In this document: positions 10,350 to 20,013 of the stretch, in pieces
Layout of the letters: every line of letters begins with the position of its first letter
Position numbering within the stretch: the first letter of the stretch is position 1
Assembly: GCA_015060255.1 (NCBI GenBank)
Contig: SUYV01000002.1
Span: forward strand, 32,883 to 96,882
Origin: Bacteroidales bacterium
GTDB lineage: Bacteria > Bacteroidota > Bacteroidia > Bacteroidales > UBA932
Reading direction: 5' to 3'
Length of the DNA: 64,000 nucleotides
The notes under the pieces: model-generated
Told to the model about the DNA's origin: nothing
Database searches by the model: none
The model's input: the letters and a program-made list of their open reading frames with translations, nothing else
Position numbers and translations under genes: made by a program

Positions 10350-10976
10350 TTATGCATTATATTCGACACCCTTGAATGTGCCGCGAACCTCGTCCACAAG
10401 TTTCTTGAACATCTCGCGGCCGGTCTGCTCGTCGAGCCTGAACCATCTTGCAACGATGTTCATCTTGGTGATGAATCCGAGAATTGCGTCAATGTCGAAA
10501 TAGTTGAATGTGGTCAGATCGCTTATCTTGTCCCACATCAGGTCGTCGATACCTCTTTCTCTTGCCAGGATGTCAGTCTGCGCAAGGACCGTTTCCATGT
10601 CGGCAGCTTCTTCAAACTCTGATGCTGCAGCCTCGAGAATCTTAGGATCTGTGTCTTCACCGAATGTGAGCACATCCTTGTCCGCTGGTCTTCCAAGAGC
10701 CTTGTTCAGATATTTCACCTTGGCATTACGGATGTTCAGGTCGAAACGGAAATAATTCCTTATGAACGCGTCGTCGTGCAGAAGAGCAGAGCAGTAGAAT
10801 CCAGCATCAAGCTTTTCGTCATTATAGCCGTCCATGAGAAATGCTATCGTTTCCCTGTCCTTTTCCGAGCAGAGGCTGACGATTTCTTCAATGTAGTCCT
10901 CCGGAGTCTTATCACCGAATTTCCATCCGGTGGTGATGTCCGGCAGACTTGCTATGATATATTCGTAATTGTTCAT
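10350..10976 (-). CDS. DUF2764 family V-ATPase-operon protein
   Basis: MNNYEYIIASLPDI start, position between E and A subunits. Confidence 0.8.
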   Translation of the reverse strand: MNNYEYIIASLPDITTGWKFGDKTPEDYIEEIVSLCSEKDRETIAFLMDGYNDEKLDAGFYCSALLHDDAFIRNYFRFDLNIRNAKVKYLNKALGRPADKDVLTFGEDTDPKILEAAASEFEEAADMETVLAQTDILARERGIDDLMWDKISDLTTFNYFDIDAILGFITKMNIVARWFRLDEQTGREMFKKLVDEVRGTFKGVEYNA

Positions 10977-11581
10977 TATCCGAAGAGAATCTTCTTGGTT
11001 GCAGGTCTGAGGTATTCTGAGATGAGGGCGTTGAATGTCTCCTCTGTAAAGCTGATGAAGTAGCCACCGTCCTTAGGACCGATTGTGAATCCGCCGGCTA
11101 TCTTCTTGGTGAATGAGGCCTGGACATCAGACTTGAGCACCTTTGCGAGCTCGGATGTTACGAAAGGCTCGAGGTCCTTCTTGAGAGCCTCTGGAAGAAT
11201 AACCTCGAGGTCTACAGGCTCCTCTGCGTTGAATCCCTTGGCAACAGCAAGGATCACTTCCTTTACGAATTCAGCTGAAGTAAGAGCCTTTGCAACCTCT
11301 GCTCCGGTCATCTTTGTGACTACGAGGGTCTCGATGTCCTTCTTGGTTGCAGCAACGCTCTGGCTTGCCGCCATCTTGAGGTCGCCCTGAACCTTGGTCT
11401 TAAGGTCTTCAGCCTCCTTGTTAGCGGCAGCAACGATAGCGGCAGCCTCGGCCTTCGCCTTGGCTACGATCTCTTCTGCCTGAACCTTTGCCTTGGCAAG
11501 GAGTTCCTCGCCTTCCTGTTTTCCCTTTGCCAGACCCTCATTGTAGAGCTTGTCTGTCAGTTCTTGCAATTTGTTCTGCAT
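10976..11581 (-). CDS. V-type ATP synthase subunit E
   Basis: Ala/Lys/Glu-rich N-terminal helix, first gene of V-ATPase operon. Confidence 0.88.
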   Translation of the reverse strand: MQNKLQELTDKLYNEGLAKGKQEGEELLAKAKVQAEEIVAKAKAEAAAIVAAANKEAEDLKTKVQGDLKMAASQSVAATKKDIETLVVTKMTGAEVAKALTSAEFVKEVILAVAKGFNAEEPVDLEVILPEALKKDLEPFVTSELAKVLKSDVQASFTKKIAGGFTIGPKDGGYFISFTEETFNALISEYLRPATKKILFG

Positions 11582-11629
11582 GTTTTTGATTAATTATGTG
11601 TATTTGATTAAATTTTCTTATCTATCTTG

Positions 11630-11637
11630 CAAATCTA
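11630..11637 (-). promoter_or_regulatory. -7 element TAGATTTG (minus) for V-ATPase operon
   Basis: CAAATCTA on + strand; TTGC about 19 bp further upstream. Confidence 0.55.
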
Positions 11638-11679
11638 ATAATAAAAGCTTGACAAAGCAACCTATTTTTCTTTTAAATA

Positions 11680-12636
11680 TTAAAAACATTCTTTCAGAAT
11701 GCTTACGATATTTTCGCTCTTGCCCATGGTGTAGAAATGCACTGCAGGAACGCCGTTGGCGATCAGGTCCTTGCACTGCATTGCGCACCATTCCGAGCCG
11801 AGTCTGTATACGGTTTCCTTGTCCTTTGCCTTCTTGATTTCCTCTGTCAGTTCAACGGGGATGTCCAATGAGAACGACTCCGGCAGCATGCTTATCTGTC
11901 TGAGTGTGGATATCGGCTTCAGTCCAGGTATGATCGGGACAGTGATGCCGGCCTTGCGGCATTTGTCGACGAAATCATAGTATACCTTGTTGTCGAAGAA
12001 CATCTGCGTGATGATGTAGTCTGCGCCGGCATCCACCTTTCTCTTCAGATTCACGATGTCAGTCTCGATGTTCGGAGCCTCGAAATGCTTCTCAGGATAT
12101 GCTCCGACTCCGATGCAGAAGAATCTGTCGTCGGTTTCAAGTCCGCGGCTTCTTCTGTATGAACTGCTTCCCTGATAGCTTCTGATGCCTTCCACCAGCT
12201 CGTTGGCATAGCTGTATCCTCCGGGAGTAGGAGTGAAACGCTTCTCGCTGCTCATGCTGTCGCCTCGGAGTGCTACGATGTTGTTGATGCCGAGGAATGC
12301 AAGGTTGTCCAGCTTGCTTTCGATCTCTTCCTTCGTCGTGCCTGCGCAGATGATGTGCGGAATGACCGTTATGTCATACTTGTCCATGATGGCGGCGCAC
12401 ACGGTCGTTTCGCTTATGCGATTGCGCACAAGGTGCCTGCTGAAGCTTCCGTCACTCTCTTCACGGAACTCGTATTCGTCCCTGTGGCTTGTGACATTGA
12501 TGTATTTCGGACTGAACTCCATGAATGGTGCGATGCTCTCAAGAAGTTCATCTTTGGTCATGCCCCTGAGTGGTGGGACTATCTCCAGTGAAGGGAAGGC
12601 CTTCGTACTGCCTGCCAGTATATCAGTTACTTTCAT
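11680..12636 (-). CDS. metF: Methylenetetrahydrofolate reductase
   Basis: FLEVVPP-type start (FPSLEIVPPLRG), ALRGD, ADYIITQMFFDN, PGLKPI. Confidence 0.95.
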   Translation of the reverse strand: MKVTDILAGSTKAFPSLEIVPPLRGMTKDELLESIAPFMEFSPKYINVTSHRDEYEFREESDGSFSRHLVRNRISETTVCAAIMDKYDITVIPHIICAGTTKEEIESKLDNLAFLGINNIVALRGDSMSSEKRFTPTPGGYSYANELVEGIRSYQGSSSYRRSRGLETDDRFFCIGVGAYPEKHFEAPNIETDIVNLKRKVDAGADYIITQMFFDNKVYYDFVDKCRKAGITVPIIPGLKPISTLRQISMLPESFSLDIPVELTEEIKKAKDKETVYRLGSEWCAMQCKDLIANGVPAVHFYTMGKSENIVSILKECF

Positions 12637-12639
12637 AGT

Positions 12640-15600
12640 CTATTTCAACATATGTCCTAAAAAACGTCTTGCTCTGTCTTCGTCCATGCCGCGGACAGAC
12701 GCATATCCGTCATATTGTTCCTTGCTTATTCTGCGTATCTCGCTGTATTTTGCCTCCGGATGCATGAATATGAATCCGCAGATGCTTGATTCGGGTATCA
12801 TTGCATAGCTCTCGGTCAGCTTGATGCCCAAGCTGAATCTTCCGGAAAGCATCTCCAGTATCTCGTCCTTGAGCGTGTGGTCCGGGCAGCTTGAATATCC
12901 TGCAGCCGGCTTAATAGTCTTTATTCCATCTCTATGAATCTGGTCATCAAGCCATAGCGATGCGGCCTCAGCCAATGTCATCCTGACCGTCTTGGCCACC
13001 ATGTCCTCATACTTGTTGCTGCAGGCCGGACAGCAGCAGCCCTCTTCGTGTGCTGCATTTCTCGGTCTGACGCATATGGTGAACACGCCGAAAGGGGAGC
13101 GTCTGCCGGAACTCTGCGGTATCACATAGTCGCAGAGCGAGAGGCCTTCTCCCGTTTCCTGTCTCATGAACGGGATCTTCCTTTCGCGTGTTATGATGTT
13201 CTTGCCGTCTGATGATCCAAGAATGAATCTGGCAGAAATCATTATCCTGTAATTTCCGAGAGCCAGCTCATCTTCGGCATCCTGCCTCAGCTGCATGAGC
13301 TCCATCGCTTCAGGCGATGCACTTCCATATTTGACGCCCCATATCGCATAGAACATCCTCCAGTCGAAATATCGCATCACTTCAGAAGGATCCAGCTCCT
13401 TGGCAGGAATGTCAAGCGGACAGTTCTCGAGATAGCTCTCGAGCGGGAACTTCCCTTCATATCCGTCATTTCCGACCGAGGTTGATTCTGAGTTCTCCTT
13501 GAGATCGTCTCCTTTTTCATACAGTTTCCTGAGGTGTTCCTGCTTTATGTGTTGTTCTTTCTCAAATGCCTCAGGGTCAAACATATATTTCTTTGCCATG
13601 ACGGCTGATGCTGATGCGTCAGCACCATAATATACATGTCCATAGAGCGGTGCGAGCTTCACTGCTGTATGAAGAGCCGAGGTCGTTGCGCCTCCGATGA
13701 ATAGTGGTTTTGTCATACCTCGTGCAGACATCTCCCTGCATATCTCTTCCATCTGATATAAAGACGGCGTTATGAGTCCGCTGACCGCCACTATGTCTGC
13801 GTCGAGTCTCTCCGCTTCGTCCAGAATGGTCTCCTTGTCGACCATGACTCCCAGGTCATGGACGTCGAATCCGTTGCATGTCAGGACTATGCCGGTGATG
13901 TTCTTTCCAATGTCATGGACGTCTCCCTTTACCGTTGCAATGACCACTACGGGTTTTTCGGACGCTTTGTCGTCCTTGCCCATATATGGTTCCAGGATCG
14001 TGACGGCATCCCTCATTATCTTTGCAGACTTCACGACCTGCGGAAGGAACATCTTGCCGTCTCCGAACAACTTTCCGACAGTCTCCATGCCGGCCATCAA
14101 CGGCCCTTCAATGATCTTCAGAGCGCTTTCTCCCTTGTCGAGGAGTCCCTTCAGTTCGGTTTCAAGGTCAGTCGACATGCCTTTGACAATCGCTTCTGCA
14201 AGACGTGCTCCGTGGTCTTCGTCAGCATGGCGAGCCTCGTCCTTGCCGTCCTTCCTGTCATTGCCTGCTTGACCGGCAATCTCCTCCTTCAGACGTGTCG
14301 CCTTCACGATCAGCCTTTCAGTTGCCTGACAATCCCTGTCGAAGATCACATCCTCCACACATTTCAGAAGTTCGGGCTCGATCTCGTCATAGATCTGAAG
14401 CATCGACGGATTGACAATGGCCATGTCGAGGCCGGCCTTTATCGCATGATAGAGGAAGGCCGAGTGCATGGCTTCTCTCACTGCATTGTTTCCGCGGAAT
14501 GCGAAAGAGAGGTTTGACACTCCGCCCGAGGTCAGCGCTCCCGGCAGATTTTCCTTTATCCATCTGACCGCTTCGATGAAGTCGACGGCGTATCTGGCGT
14601 GTTCGCTGATTCCCGTTCCTATGGAAAGAATGTTTACATCGAAGATTATGTCACAAGGAGCAACTCCGGCCTCTTTTGTCAGCAGGTCATATGCTCTTTG
14701 ACATATAGCGATCTTTCTGTCATATGTAGTAGCCTGTCCTTCTTCGTCAAAGGCCATGACAACCATGGCGGCTCCGAGTTCCTTGATGGCTTTTGCCTTG
14801 CTTACGAATGCCTCTGGTCCTTCCTTGAGACTGATGGAGTTCACTATACATTTTCCCTGAGCATTCTTCAGGCCTGCGAGCAGTGTCTCCCAATGTGACG
14901 AGTCAATCATCAGGGCGGCTTTGGCGACTGCAGGATCGTTGGAAACATATCTGACGAAACGCTCCATCTCCTTGGTGCTGTCCAGCATTGCGTCATCCAT
15001 GTTGATATCTATGATGCCAGCTCCGTCTTCTATCTGCTTCGCTGCGATCTGGAGAGCCTCGTCGTATTTTCCTTCTGCAATCAGTCTGGCGAATTTTCTC
15101 GAGCCGGCGACATTGGTCCTTTCTCCGACATTCGTGAAATTGTTATGCTTGACATCTACGGTCACGGCTTCCAGGCCGCTGACCTTCAGTGGTGTGTCGT
15201 CCATGGATAAGGCTGTTCTAGTGGACGGGCAGATGTCTCTGACGGCTTTTGCTATTGCCCTGATATGTTCCGGTGTTGTTCCGCAGCATCCTCCTACTAT
15301 GTTTACCAGGCCTTTTTCTGCCATGACCTTGACCTGCTGAGCCATGTCATCAGGACTCTGGTCATATCCGCCCATCTCGTTCGGAAGTCCCGCATTAGGG
15401 TAGCAGCTTATGCCGCATCTGCACCATTTGCTGATGTCTTCAATCAGAGGCATGAGCTCAGCTGCTCCGAGCGAACAGTTAAGGCCGAAAGCCAGGAGAG
15501 GGTAGTGGCTTACTGCTGCATAGAACGCTTCCAACGTCTGACCTGTGAGCGTTCTGCCGCTTCTGTCTCCGACTGATACAGAAATGATTACAGGAATCTT

Positions 15601-16200
15601 GTCGTGTCCTGGCTGAATGTCTGATATGGCTTTGAGGGCGGCCTTGGCGTTCAATGCATCAAAGCATGTCTCGATAAGAAGCAGATCGACGCCTCCTTGT
15701 ATGAGCGCTTCCGCCTGCTGACGATAGGCCTCATACATTTCATCAAAAGAATACGGTCTGAATGCCGGGTCCGACACGTCAGGAGAAAGCGACAACGATT
15801 TGGATGTCGGTCCCATGCTTCCGGCAACCCATACCTTTCGCTCCAGGCCCACGGCTGCGGCCATCTCAGCCGCTTCGTCTGCCGCCTCGCGGGCGATCCT
15901 GGCGCCTGCCAGAGCCATCTGTGCAGCAAATTTTTCACAATCGTATTCTGACTGTGAAATGACATTCGCACTGAATGTGTTGGTCTCTATGATATCGGCT
16001 CCTGCCGCAATATATTCCTTGTGAATCTGCCTGATGATCTCCGGACGTGTCAGGTTGAGGCATTCATTATTGCCCTTGAGTTCCTTCGCACATCCAGAGA
16101 AAAGACCGCTACGGTAGTCACCTTCAGTCAGTCCGTATTTCTGGATCATAGTACCCATGGCACCATCCAGAATCAATATCTTATTACCTGATGTAATCAT
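12640..16200 (-). CDS. metH: Cobalamin-dependent methionine synthase
   Basis: DGAMGTMIQ, GGCCGTTPEHI, GERTNVAGS, DVHDIGKNI, C-terminal activation domain. Confidence 0.97.
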   Translation of the reverse strand: MITSGNKILILDGAMGTMIQKYGLTEGDYRSGLFSGCAKELKGNNECLNLTRPEIIRQIHKEYIAAGADIIETNTFSANVISQSEYDCEKFAAQMALAGARIAREAADEAAEMAAAVGLERKVWVAGSMGPTSKSLSLSPDVSDPAFRPYSFDEMYEAYRQQAEALIQGGVDLLLIETCFDALNAKAALKAISDIQPGHDKIPVIISVSVGDRSGRTLTGQTLEAFYAAVSHYPLLAFGLNCSLGAAELMPLIEDISKWCRCGISCYPNAGLPNEMGGYDQSPDDMAQQVKVMAEKGLVNIVGGCCGTTPEHIRAIAKAVRDICPSTRTALSMDDTPLKVSGLEAVTVDVKHNNFTNVGERTNVAGSRKFARLIAEGKYDEALQIAAKQIEDGAGIIDINMDDAMLDSTKEMERFVRYVSNDPAVAKAALMIDSSHWETLLAGLKNAQGKCIVNSISLKEGPEAFVSKAKAIKELGAAMVVMAFDEEGQATTYDRKIAICQRAYDLLTKEAGVAPCDIIFDVNILSIGTGISEHARYAVDFIEAVRWIKENLPGALTSGGVSNLSFAFRGNNAVREAMHSAFLYHAIKAGLDMAIVNPSMLQIYDEIEPELLKCVEDVIFDRDCQATERLIVKATRLKEEIAGQAGNDRKDGKDEARHADEDHGARLAEAIVKGMSTDLETELKGLLDKGESALKIIEGPLMAGMETVGKLFGDGKMFLPQVVKSAKIMRDAVTILEPYMGKDDKASEKPVVVIATVKGDVHDIGKNITGIVLTCNGFDVHDLGVMVDKETILDEAERLDADIVAVSGLITPSLYQMEEICREMSARGMTKPLFIGGATTSALHTAVKLAPLYGHVYYGADASASAVMAKKYMFDPEAFEKEQHIKQEHLRKLYEKGDDLKENSESTSVGNDGYEGKFPLESYLENCPLDIPAKELDPSEVMRYFDWRMFYAIWGVKYGSASPEAMELMQLRQDAEDELALGNYRIMISARFILGSSDGKNIITRERKIPFMRQETGEGLSLCDYVIPQSSGRRSPFGVFTICVRPRNAAHEEGCCCPACSNKYEDMVAKTVRMTLAEAASLWLDDQIHRDGIKTIKPAAGYSSCPDHTLKDEILEMLSGRFSLGIKLTESYAMIPESSICGFIFMHPEAKYSEIRRISKEQYDGYASVRGMDEDRARRFLGHMLK
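14256..14285 (-). repeat. Palindromic repeat-derived segment within metH (TGTCATTGCCTGCTTGACCGGCAATCTCC)
   Basis: ATTGCC..GGCAAT palindrome; encodes EIAGQAGNDRK in metH linker. Confidence 0.55.
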
Positions 16201-16206
16201 AACCTA

Positions 16207-16214
16207 CAAATATA
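16207..16214 (-). promoter_or_regulatory. -7 element TATATTTG (minus) for metH-metF
   Basis: CAAATATA immediately upstream of metH. Confidence 0.5.
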
Positions 16215-16268
16215 GACATAATTCGTCAATATTCATAGCTGGTGCGTATGTTCTTGGTGTACAGTATG

Positions 16269-16314
16269 TTATCAAAAGTCCGTGCTCCCCAAAGGGAGCA
16301 CGGACTTTTGATAA
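16269..16314. terminator. Intrinsic terminator / perfect 21-bp hairpin downstream of decarboxylase operon
   Basis: TTATCAAAAGTCCGTGCTCCC CAAA GGGAGCACGGACTTTTGATAA. Confidence 0.8.
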
Positions 16315-16347
16315 TGTGTTGATGATCAGTTATATGTGCCCCAGTGA

Positions 16348-17490
16348 TTATCCGAGGAAACTGAGGAGGATGCCGGCTGCTACGGCAGAGCCGATGACTC
16401 CGGCCACGTTTGGTGCCATTGCATGCATCAGCAGATGGTTGCTTGGGTCGAATTCGCGGCCGACGTTCTGTGATACTCGGGCTGCGTCAGGAACGGCAGA
16501 CACTCCGGCATTTCCGATGAGCGGATTGATCTTGTTTCCTTCCTTGCAGAACAGGTTCATTATCTTGGCGAAGCCGACGCCGCAGATGGTCGCTATTATG
16601 AATGACATCAGACCGAGTGCGAAAATCTTGACCGATGTCGTCGTAAGGAATACGTCAGCCTGCGTAGAACAGCCTACTGTTACGCCGATCAGTATGGTCA
16701 CCACGTCGATGAGGGGACCGCGGGCTGTCTCTGCTAGACGCTTGGTTACTCCGCTTTCCTTCAATAAGTTACCGAAGAAAAGCATGCCCAGCAGCGGCAT
16801 GCCCGAAGGCACGATGAGGGCGGTGAGGATGAATCCCACGATAGGGAAGATGATCTTCTCCTTCTGACTTACCGGTCTTGGCGTCTTCATTCGTATGAGA
16901 CGCTCCTTCCTGGTTGTCATCAGAAGCATGATAGGACGCTGGATCACAGGCACAAGGGCCATGTATGAGTATGCCGACACAGCGATGGCTCCCATCAGGT
17001 GTGGGGCAAGCTTTGATGACAGGAAGATGGCTGTCGGGCCGTCAGCGCCGCCGATGATGCCGATTGCTCCGGACTCGGCAGGCGTGAAGCCCAGGTGAAG
17101 AGCTACGACATATGCTCCGAAGATTCCTATCTGTGCTGCGGCTCCGATAAGGAGCAGGCGAGGCTGCGATATAAGTGATGAAAAGTCAGTCATCGCGCCT
17201 ATGCCAAGGAATATTAGAGGAGGATACCAGCCCTTCTGAACACCTTGGTAGAGGATGTTCATTACGGATCCCTCTTCATATATGCCTATCTGAAGCCCTT
17301 CTGTAAAAGGAATGTTACCTATGATCATACCGAAGCCGATAGGTACCAGAAGAAGCGGCTCCCAATCTTTCTTTATGGCAACAGTGATGAATGCCACACC
17401 GATGGCAATCATTATGACATGCTGCCATGTCATGTTTGCGAAGCCTGTGTATTGCAGGAACTGCTGCAGGCTTTCTATAACTGTATGCAT
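16348..17490 (-). CDS. oadB: Sodium ion-translocating decarboxylase subunit beta
   Basis: GIGAMTDFSSLI, GGADGPTAIFLSS, NPLIGNAGVSAVPDAARV motifs. Confidence 0.95.
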   Translation of the reverse strand: MHTVIESLQQFLQYTGFANMTWQHVIMIAIGVAFITVAIKKDWEPLLLVPIGFGMIIGNIPFTEGLQIGIYEEGSVMNILYQGVQKGWYPPLIFLGIGAMTDFSSLISQPRLLLIGAAAQIGIFGAYVVALHLGFTPAESGAIGIIGGADGPTAIFLSSKLAPHLMGAIAVSAYSYMALVPVIQRPIMLLMTTRKERLIRMKTPRPVSQKEKIIFPIVGFILTALIVPSGMPLLGMLFFGNLLKESGVTKRLAETARGPLIDVVTILIGVTVGCSTQADVFLTTTSVKIFALGLMSFIIATICGVGFAKIMNLFCKEGNKINPLIGNAGVSAVPDAARVSQNVGREFDPSNHLLMHAMAPNVAGVIGSAVAAGILLSFLG

Positions 17491-17494
17491 AATA

Positions 17495-17920
17495 CTATCC
17501 TATAGTAACGATTGCTGCTCCTTCGAGAACTGAATCTCCCTTTGCTACATTCACAGCTGTAACTGTGCCGTCTGACTCTGCCTGGATCTCGTTTTCCATC
17601 TTCATGGCTTCGAGTATGGCTACGACCTGACCGGCCTTGACCGCATCTCCGACATTGACTTTCACTGCGATGATCACGCCTGGAAGAGGGGACGTGACTG
17701 CCTTGCCACCTGTTGCCGGCTTGGCCGCAGGGGCGGCTGGCTGCGGAGCAGAAACTGGAGCGACTGCAGGTGCAGCCTGCTGAACAGGCGCTGCCGGAGC
17801 ATTCTCCATCTCCACCTGATATGATGTGCCGTTAACTGTGACATCTGCGATGTTTCCTGATACAGAGTTTACTGCGACATTATATTCGTTTCCGTTGATC
17901 TTGAACTTATACTGCTTCAT
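17495..17920 (-). CDS. Biotin carboxyl carrier protein (biotin/lipoyl domain)
   Basis: EAMKMENEI biotinylation motif, Pro/Ala linker. Confidence 0.95.
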   Translation of the reverse strand: MKQYKFKINGNEYNVAVNSVSGNIADVTVNGTSYQVEMENAPAAPVQQAAPAVAPVSAPQPAAPAAKPATGGKAVTSPLPGVIIAVKVNVGDAVKAGQVVAILEAMKMENEIQAESDGTVTAVNVAKGDSVLEGAAIVTIG

Positions 17921-17922
17921 GA

Positions 17923-18306
17923 TTATTTCCTTTTTATTGTTATGATATAGCTTTCGTTGTCGTGGACAGTGTCGTTGAGGTATTGATGTAACGCAAGTCC
18001 TATGGCTGCATATGTCTCTCCGTTGAGTTCCTGGTCAAGCGCCATGGCTATTGCCGCAACCTCCTCTTCTGAAGGCGCGCCTTTGGCCGCCTTTCTCTTG
18101 AAGCGGCGCACCAGGCTCTTCCAGTCAACCTTGCCGTTGACTGCCTTGCCGACGAATGTGTATGCAAAGTACAGCACTACAAGGGCAGTGAACACCACTG
18201 CGACTGAGACCACGGTGATGATGATTCCATGAGGATCCCTTGCCGCCATCTCAGCGCTTTTGCGCACAACGTTCTCCGACACCTGCAATAACATGAATGT
18301 ATTCAT
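17923..18306 (-). CDS. OadG-like small decarboxylase subunit
   Basis: Single TM N-terminal, operon context. Confidence 0.8.
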   Translation of the reverse strand: MNTFMLLQVSENVVRKSAEMAARDPHGIIITVVSVAVVFTALVVLYFAYTFVGKAVNGKVDWKSLVRRFKRKAAKGAPSEEEVAAIAMALDQELNGETYAAIGLALHQYLNDTVHDNESYIITIKRK

Positions 18307-18317
18307 ACCTTATATTA

Positions 18318-19829
18318 TTAGAGTGGGAGGTTGTCGTGTTTCTTCCACGGGTTTTCCTGCTTCTTCTCTGCCAGCTGCTCAAGCGCGCGGATCACGCGGA
18401 ATCTGGTGTTGCGAGGCTCGATTACATCGTCGATATATCCATAGCTTGCCGCATTGTATGGGTTGCAGAACAGGTCGTTGTATTCCTTGGCTTCAATGTT
18501 CTTAAGGATCTCAACCGCTCCTTCAGCTCCCATCACGGCGATGTTCGCAGAAGGCCATGCATAGTTGATGTCTCCGCGCAACTGCTTGCAGCTCATTGTG
18601 ATATGCGCTCCGCCATAAGATTTTCTCAATGTGACCGTAACCTTAGGTACTGTTGCTTCTCCATATGCATATAGCAGTTTCGCTCCATGCGTGATGATGC
18701 CGCCGTATTCCTGCTGTGTTCCGCAAAGGAATCCCGGCACATCGACCAAAGTTACGAGTGGAATGTTGAATGCGTCGCAGAAACGCACGAAACGAGCGGC
18801 CTTGCGTGATGCATTGATGTCAAGCACTCCTGCAAGAATCTTTGGCTGGTTTGCCACAATGCCCACTGACCTTCCGTTCATATGTGCAAATCCGACTATG
18901 ATGTTCTTAGCCCAGCTCTTGTGAACCTCGAGGAACTTGCCGTCATCGACCATGCTGCCGATGACCTGGTACATGTCATATGCCTTGTTAGGATTGTCCG
19001 GGATTATTTCATTCAGGGCGTCGTCTACGCGTCCTGCCGGATCGTCGGTCTCGACAAAAGGAGCATGCTCACGATTGTTTGAAGGCAGGAAACCAAGGAG
19101 AGCCTTGATTGTTGCTATGCCCTCCTGCTCGTTCTCAGCCGCGAAATGCGCTACGCCGCTCTTGGTGCCGTGCACGCTCGCTCCGCCGAGTTCCTCCTGT
19201 GTGACAGTCTCACCTGTTACAGTCTTGACTACGCCAGGTCCCGTAAGGAACATATAGGAAGTGTCCTTTATCATCACTGTGAAGTCGGTCAGAGCAGGGG
19301 AGTATACTGCACCTCCAGCACATGGACCGAAGATTCCGGAAATCTGAGGAATGACGCCGGAAGCAAGGATGTTCCTTTCGAAGATCTCACCGAATCCGGT
19401 CAGTGAACATATGCCTTCCTGGATGCGTGCTCCGCCAGAGTCGTTGATGCCTATGAAAGGCGCGCCGTTGAGGACAGCCATGTCCATGACCTTGCATATC
19501 TTCTGTGCCATGGTCTCTGACATAGAGCCTCCTGCGACTGTGAAATCCTGTGCGAACACATATACAAGACGACCGTCGACAGTGCCCATTCCGGTCACGA
19601 CTCCGTCGCCGTCGAACTTCGTCTTTTCCATTCCGAAGTTGTTGCAACGATGCTGGACGAACATGTCGAACTCCTCGAAGCTGCCTTCGTCAAGAAGCAT
19701 CGCGATCCTTTCGCGTGCCGTGAACTTGCCCTTGGCGTGCTGCGCATCTATTCGCTTCTGTCCTCCGCCCATGCGTGCGGAAGCGCGACGCTCTACAAGT
19801 TCCTTGATCTTTTCCTGTTGAATACTCAT
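18318..19829 (-). CDS. mmdA: Acyl-CoA carboxyltransferase subunit (methylmalonyl-CoA decarboxylase alpha)
   Basis: [50 protein letters not shown]. Confidence 0.93.
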   Translation of the reverse strand: MSIQQEKIKELVERRASARMGGGQKRIDAQHAKGKFTARERIAMLLDEGSFEEFDMFVQHRCNNFGMEKTKFDGDGVVTGMGTVDGRLVYVFAQDFTVAGGSMSETMAQKICKVMDMAVLNGAPFIGINDSGGARIQEGICSLTGFGEIFERNILASGVIPQISGIFGPCAGGAVYSPALTDFTVMIKDTSYMFLTGPGVVKTVTGETVTQEELGGASVHGTKSGVAHFAAENEQEGIATIKALLGFLPSNNREHAPFVETDDPAGRVDDALNEIIPDNPNKAYDMYQVIGSMVDDGKFLEVHKSWAKNIIVGFAHMNGRSVGIVANQPKILAGVLDINASRKAARFVRFCDAFNIPLVTLVDVPGFLCGTQQEYGGIITHGAKLLYAYGEATVPKVTVTLRKSYGGAHITMSCKQLRGDINYAWPSANIAVMGAEGAVEILKNIEAKEYNDLFCNPYNAASYGYIDDVIEPRNTRFRVIRALEQLAEKKQENPWKKHDNLPL

Positions 19830-19871
19830 AATATTCTTATGGTCTTGATTGGGTTTTGTTATTCATCTTTG

Positions 19872-19879
19872 CAAAGATA
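19872..19879 (-). promoter_or_regulatory. -7 element TATCTTTG (minus) for mmdA operon
   Basis: CAAAGATA upstream of mmdA start. Confidence 0.55.
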
Positions 19880-19962
19880 GTATTTTTTAACTCTCTGCAA
19901 ATAAACACATACCACAGATAGGCACATTGCGCCACAAACATCATTTGCTGTGGTGAAAAACG

Positions 19963-19993
19963 AAAGATGACGGCAGAATGTGCCGTCATCTTT
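19963..19993 (-). terminator. Intrinsic terminator downstream of gltD-like gene
   Basis: AAAGATGACGGCA GAATG TGCCGTCATCTTT. Confidence 0.8.
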
Positions 19994-20013
19994 ATCTTTA
20001 TGTGGTGAAATTA

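Noticed and set aside
13858-14517. 219-aa plus-strand ORF opposite metH
   Set aside because: Antisense shadow ORF in a GC-biased coding region.
16157-16867. 236-aa plus-strand ORF opposite oadB
   Set aside because: Antisense to a clear OadB coding frame; no RBS/promoter or recognisable domain.
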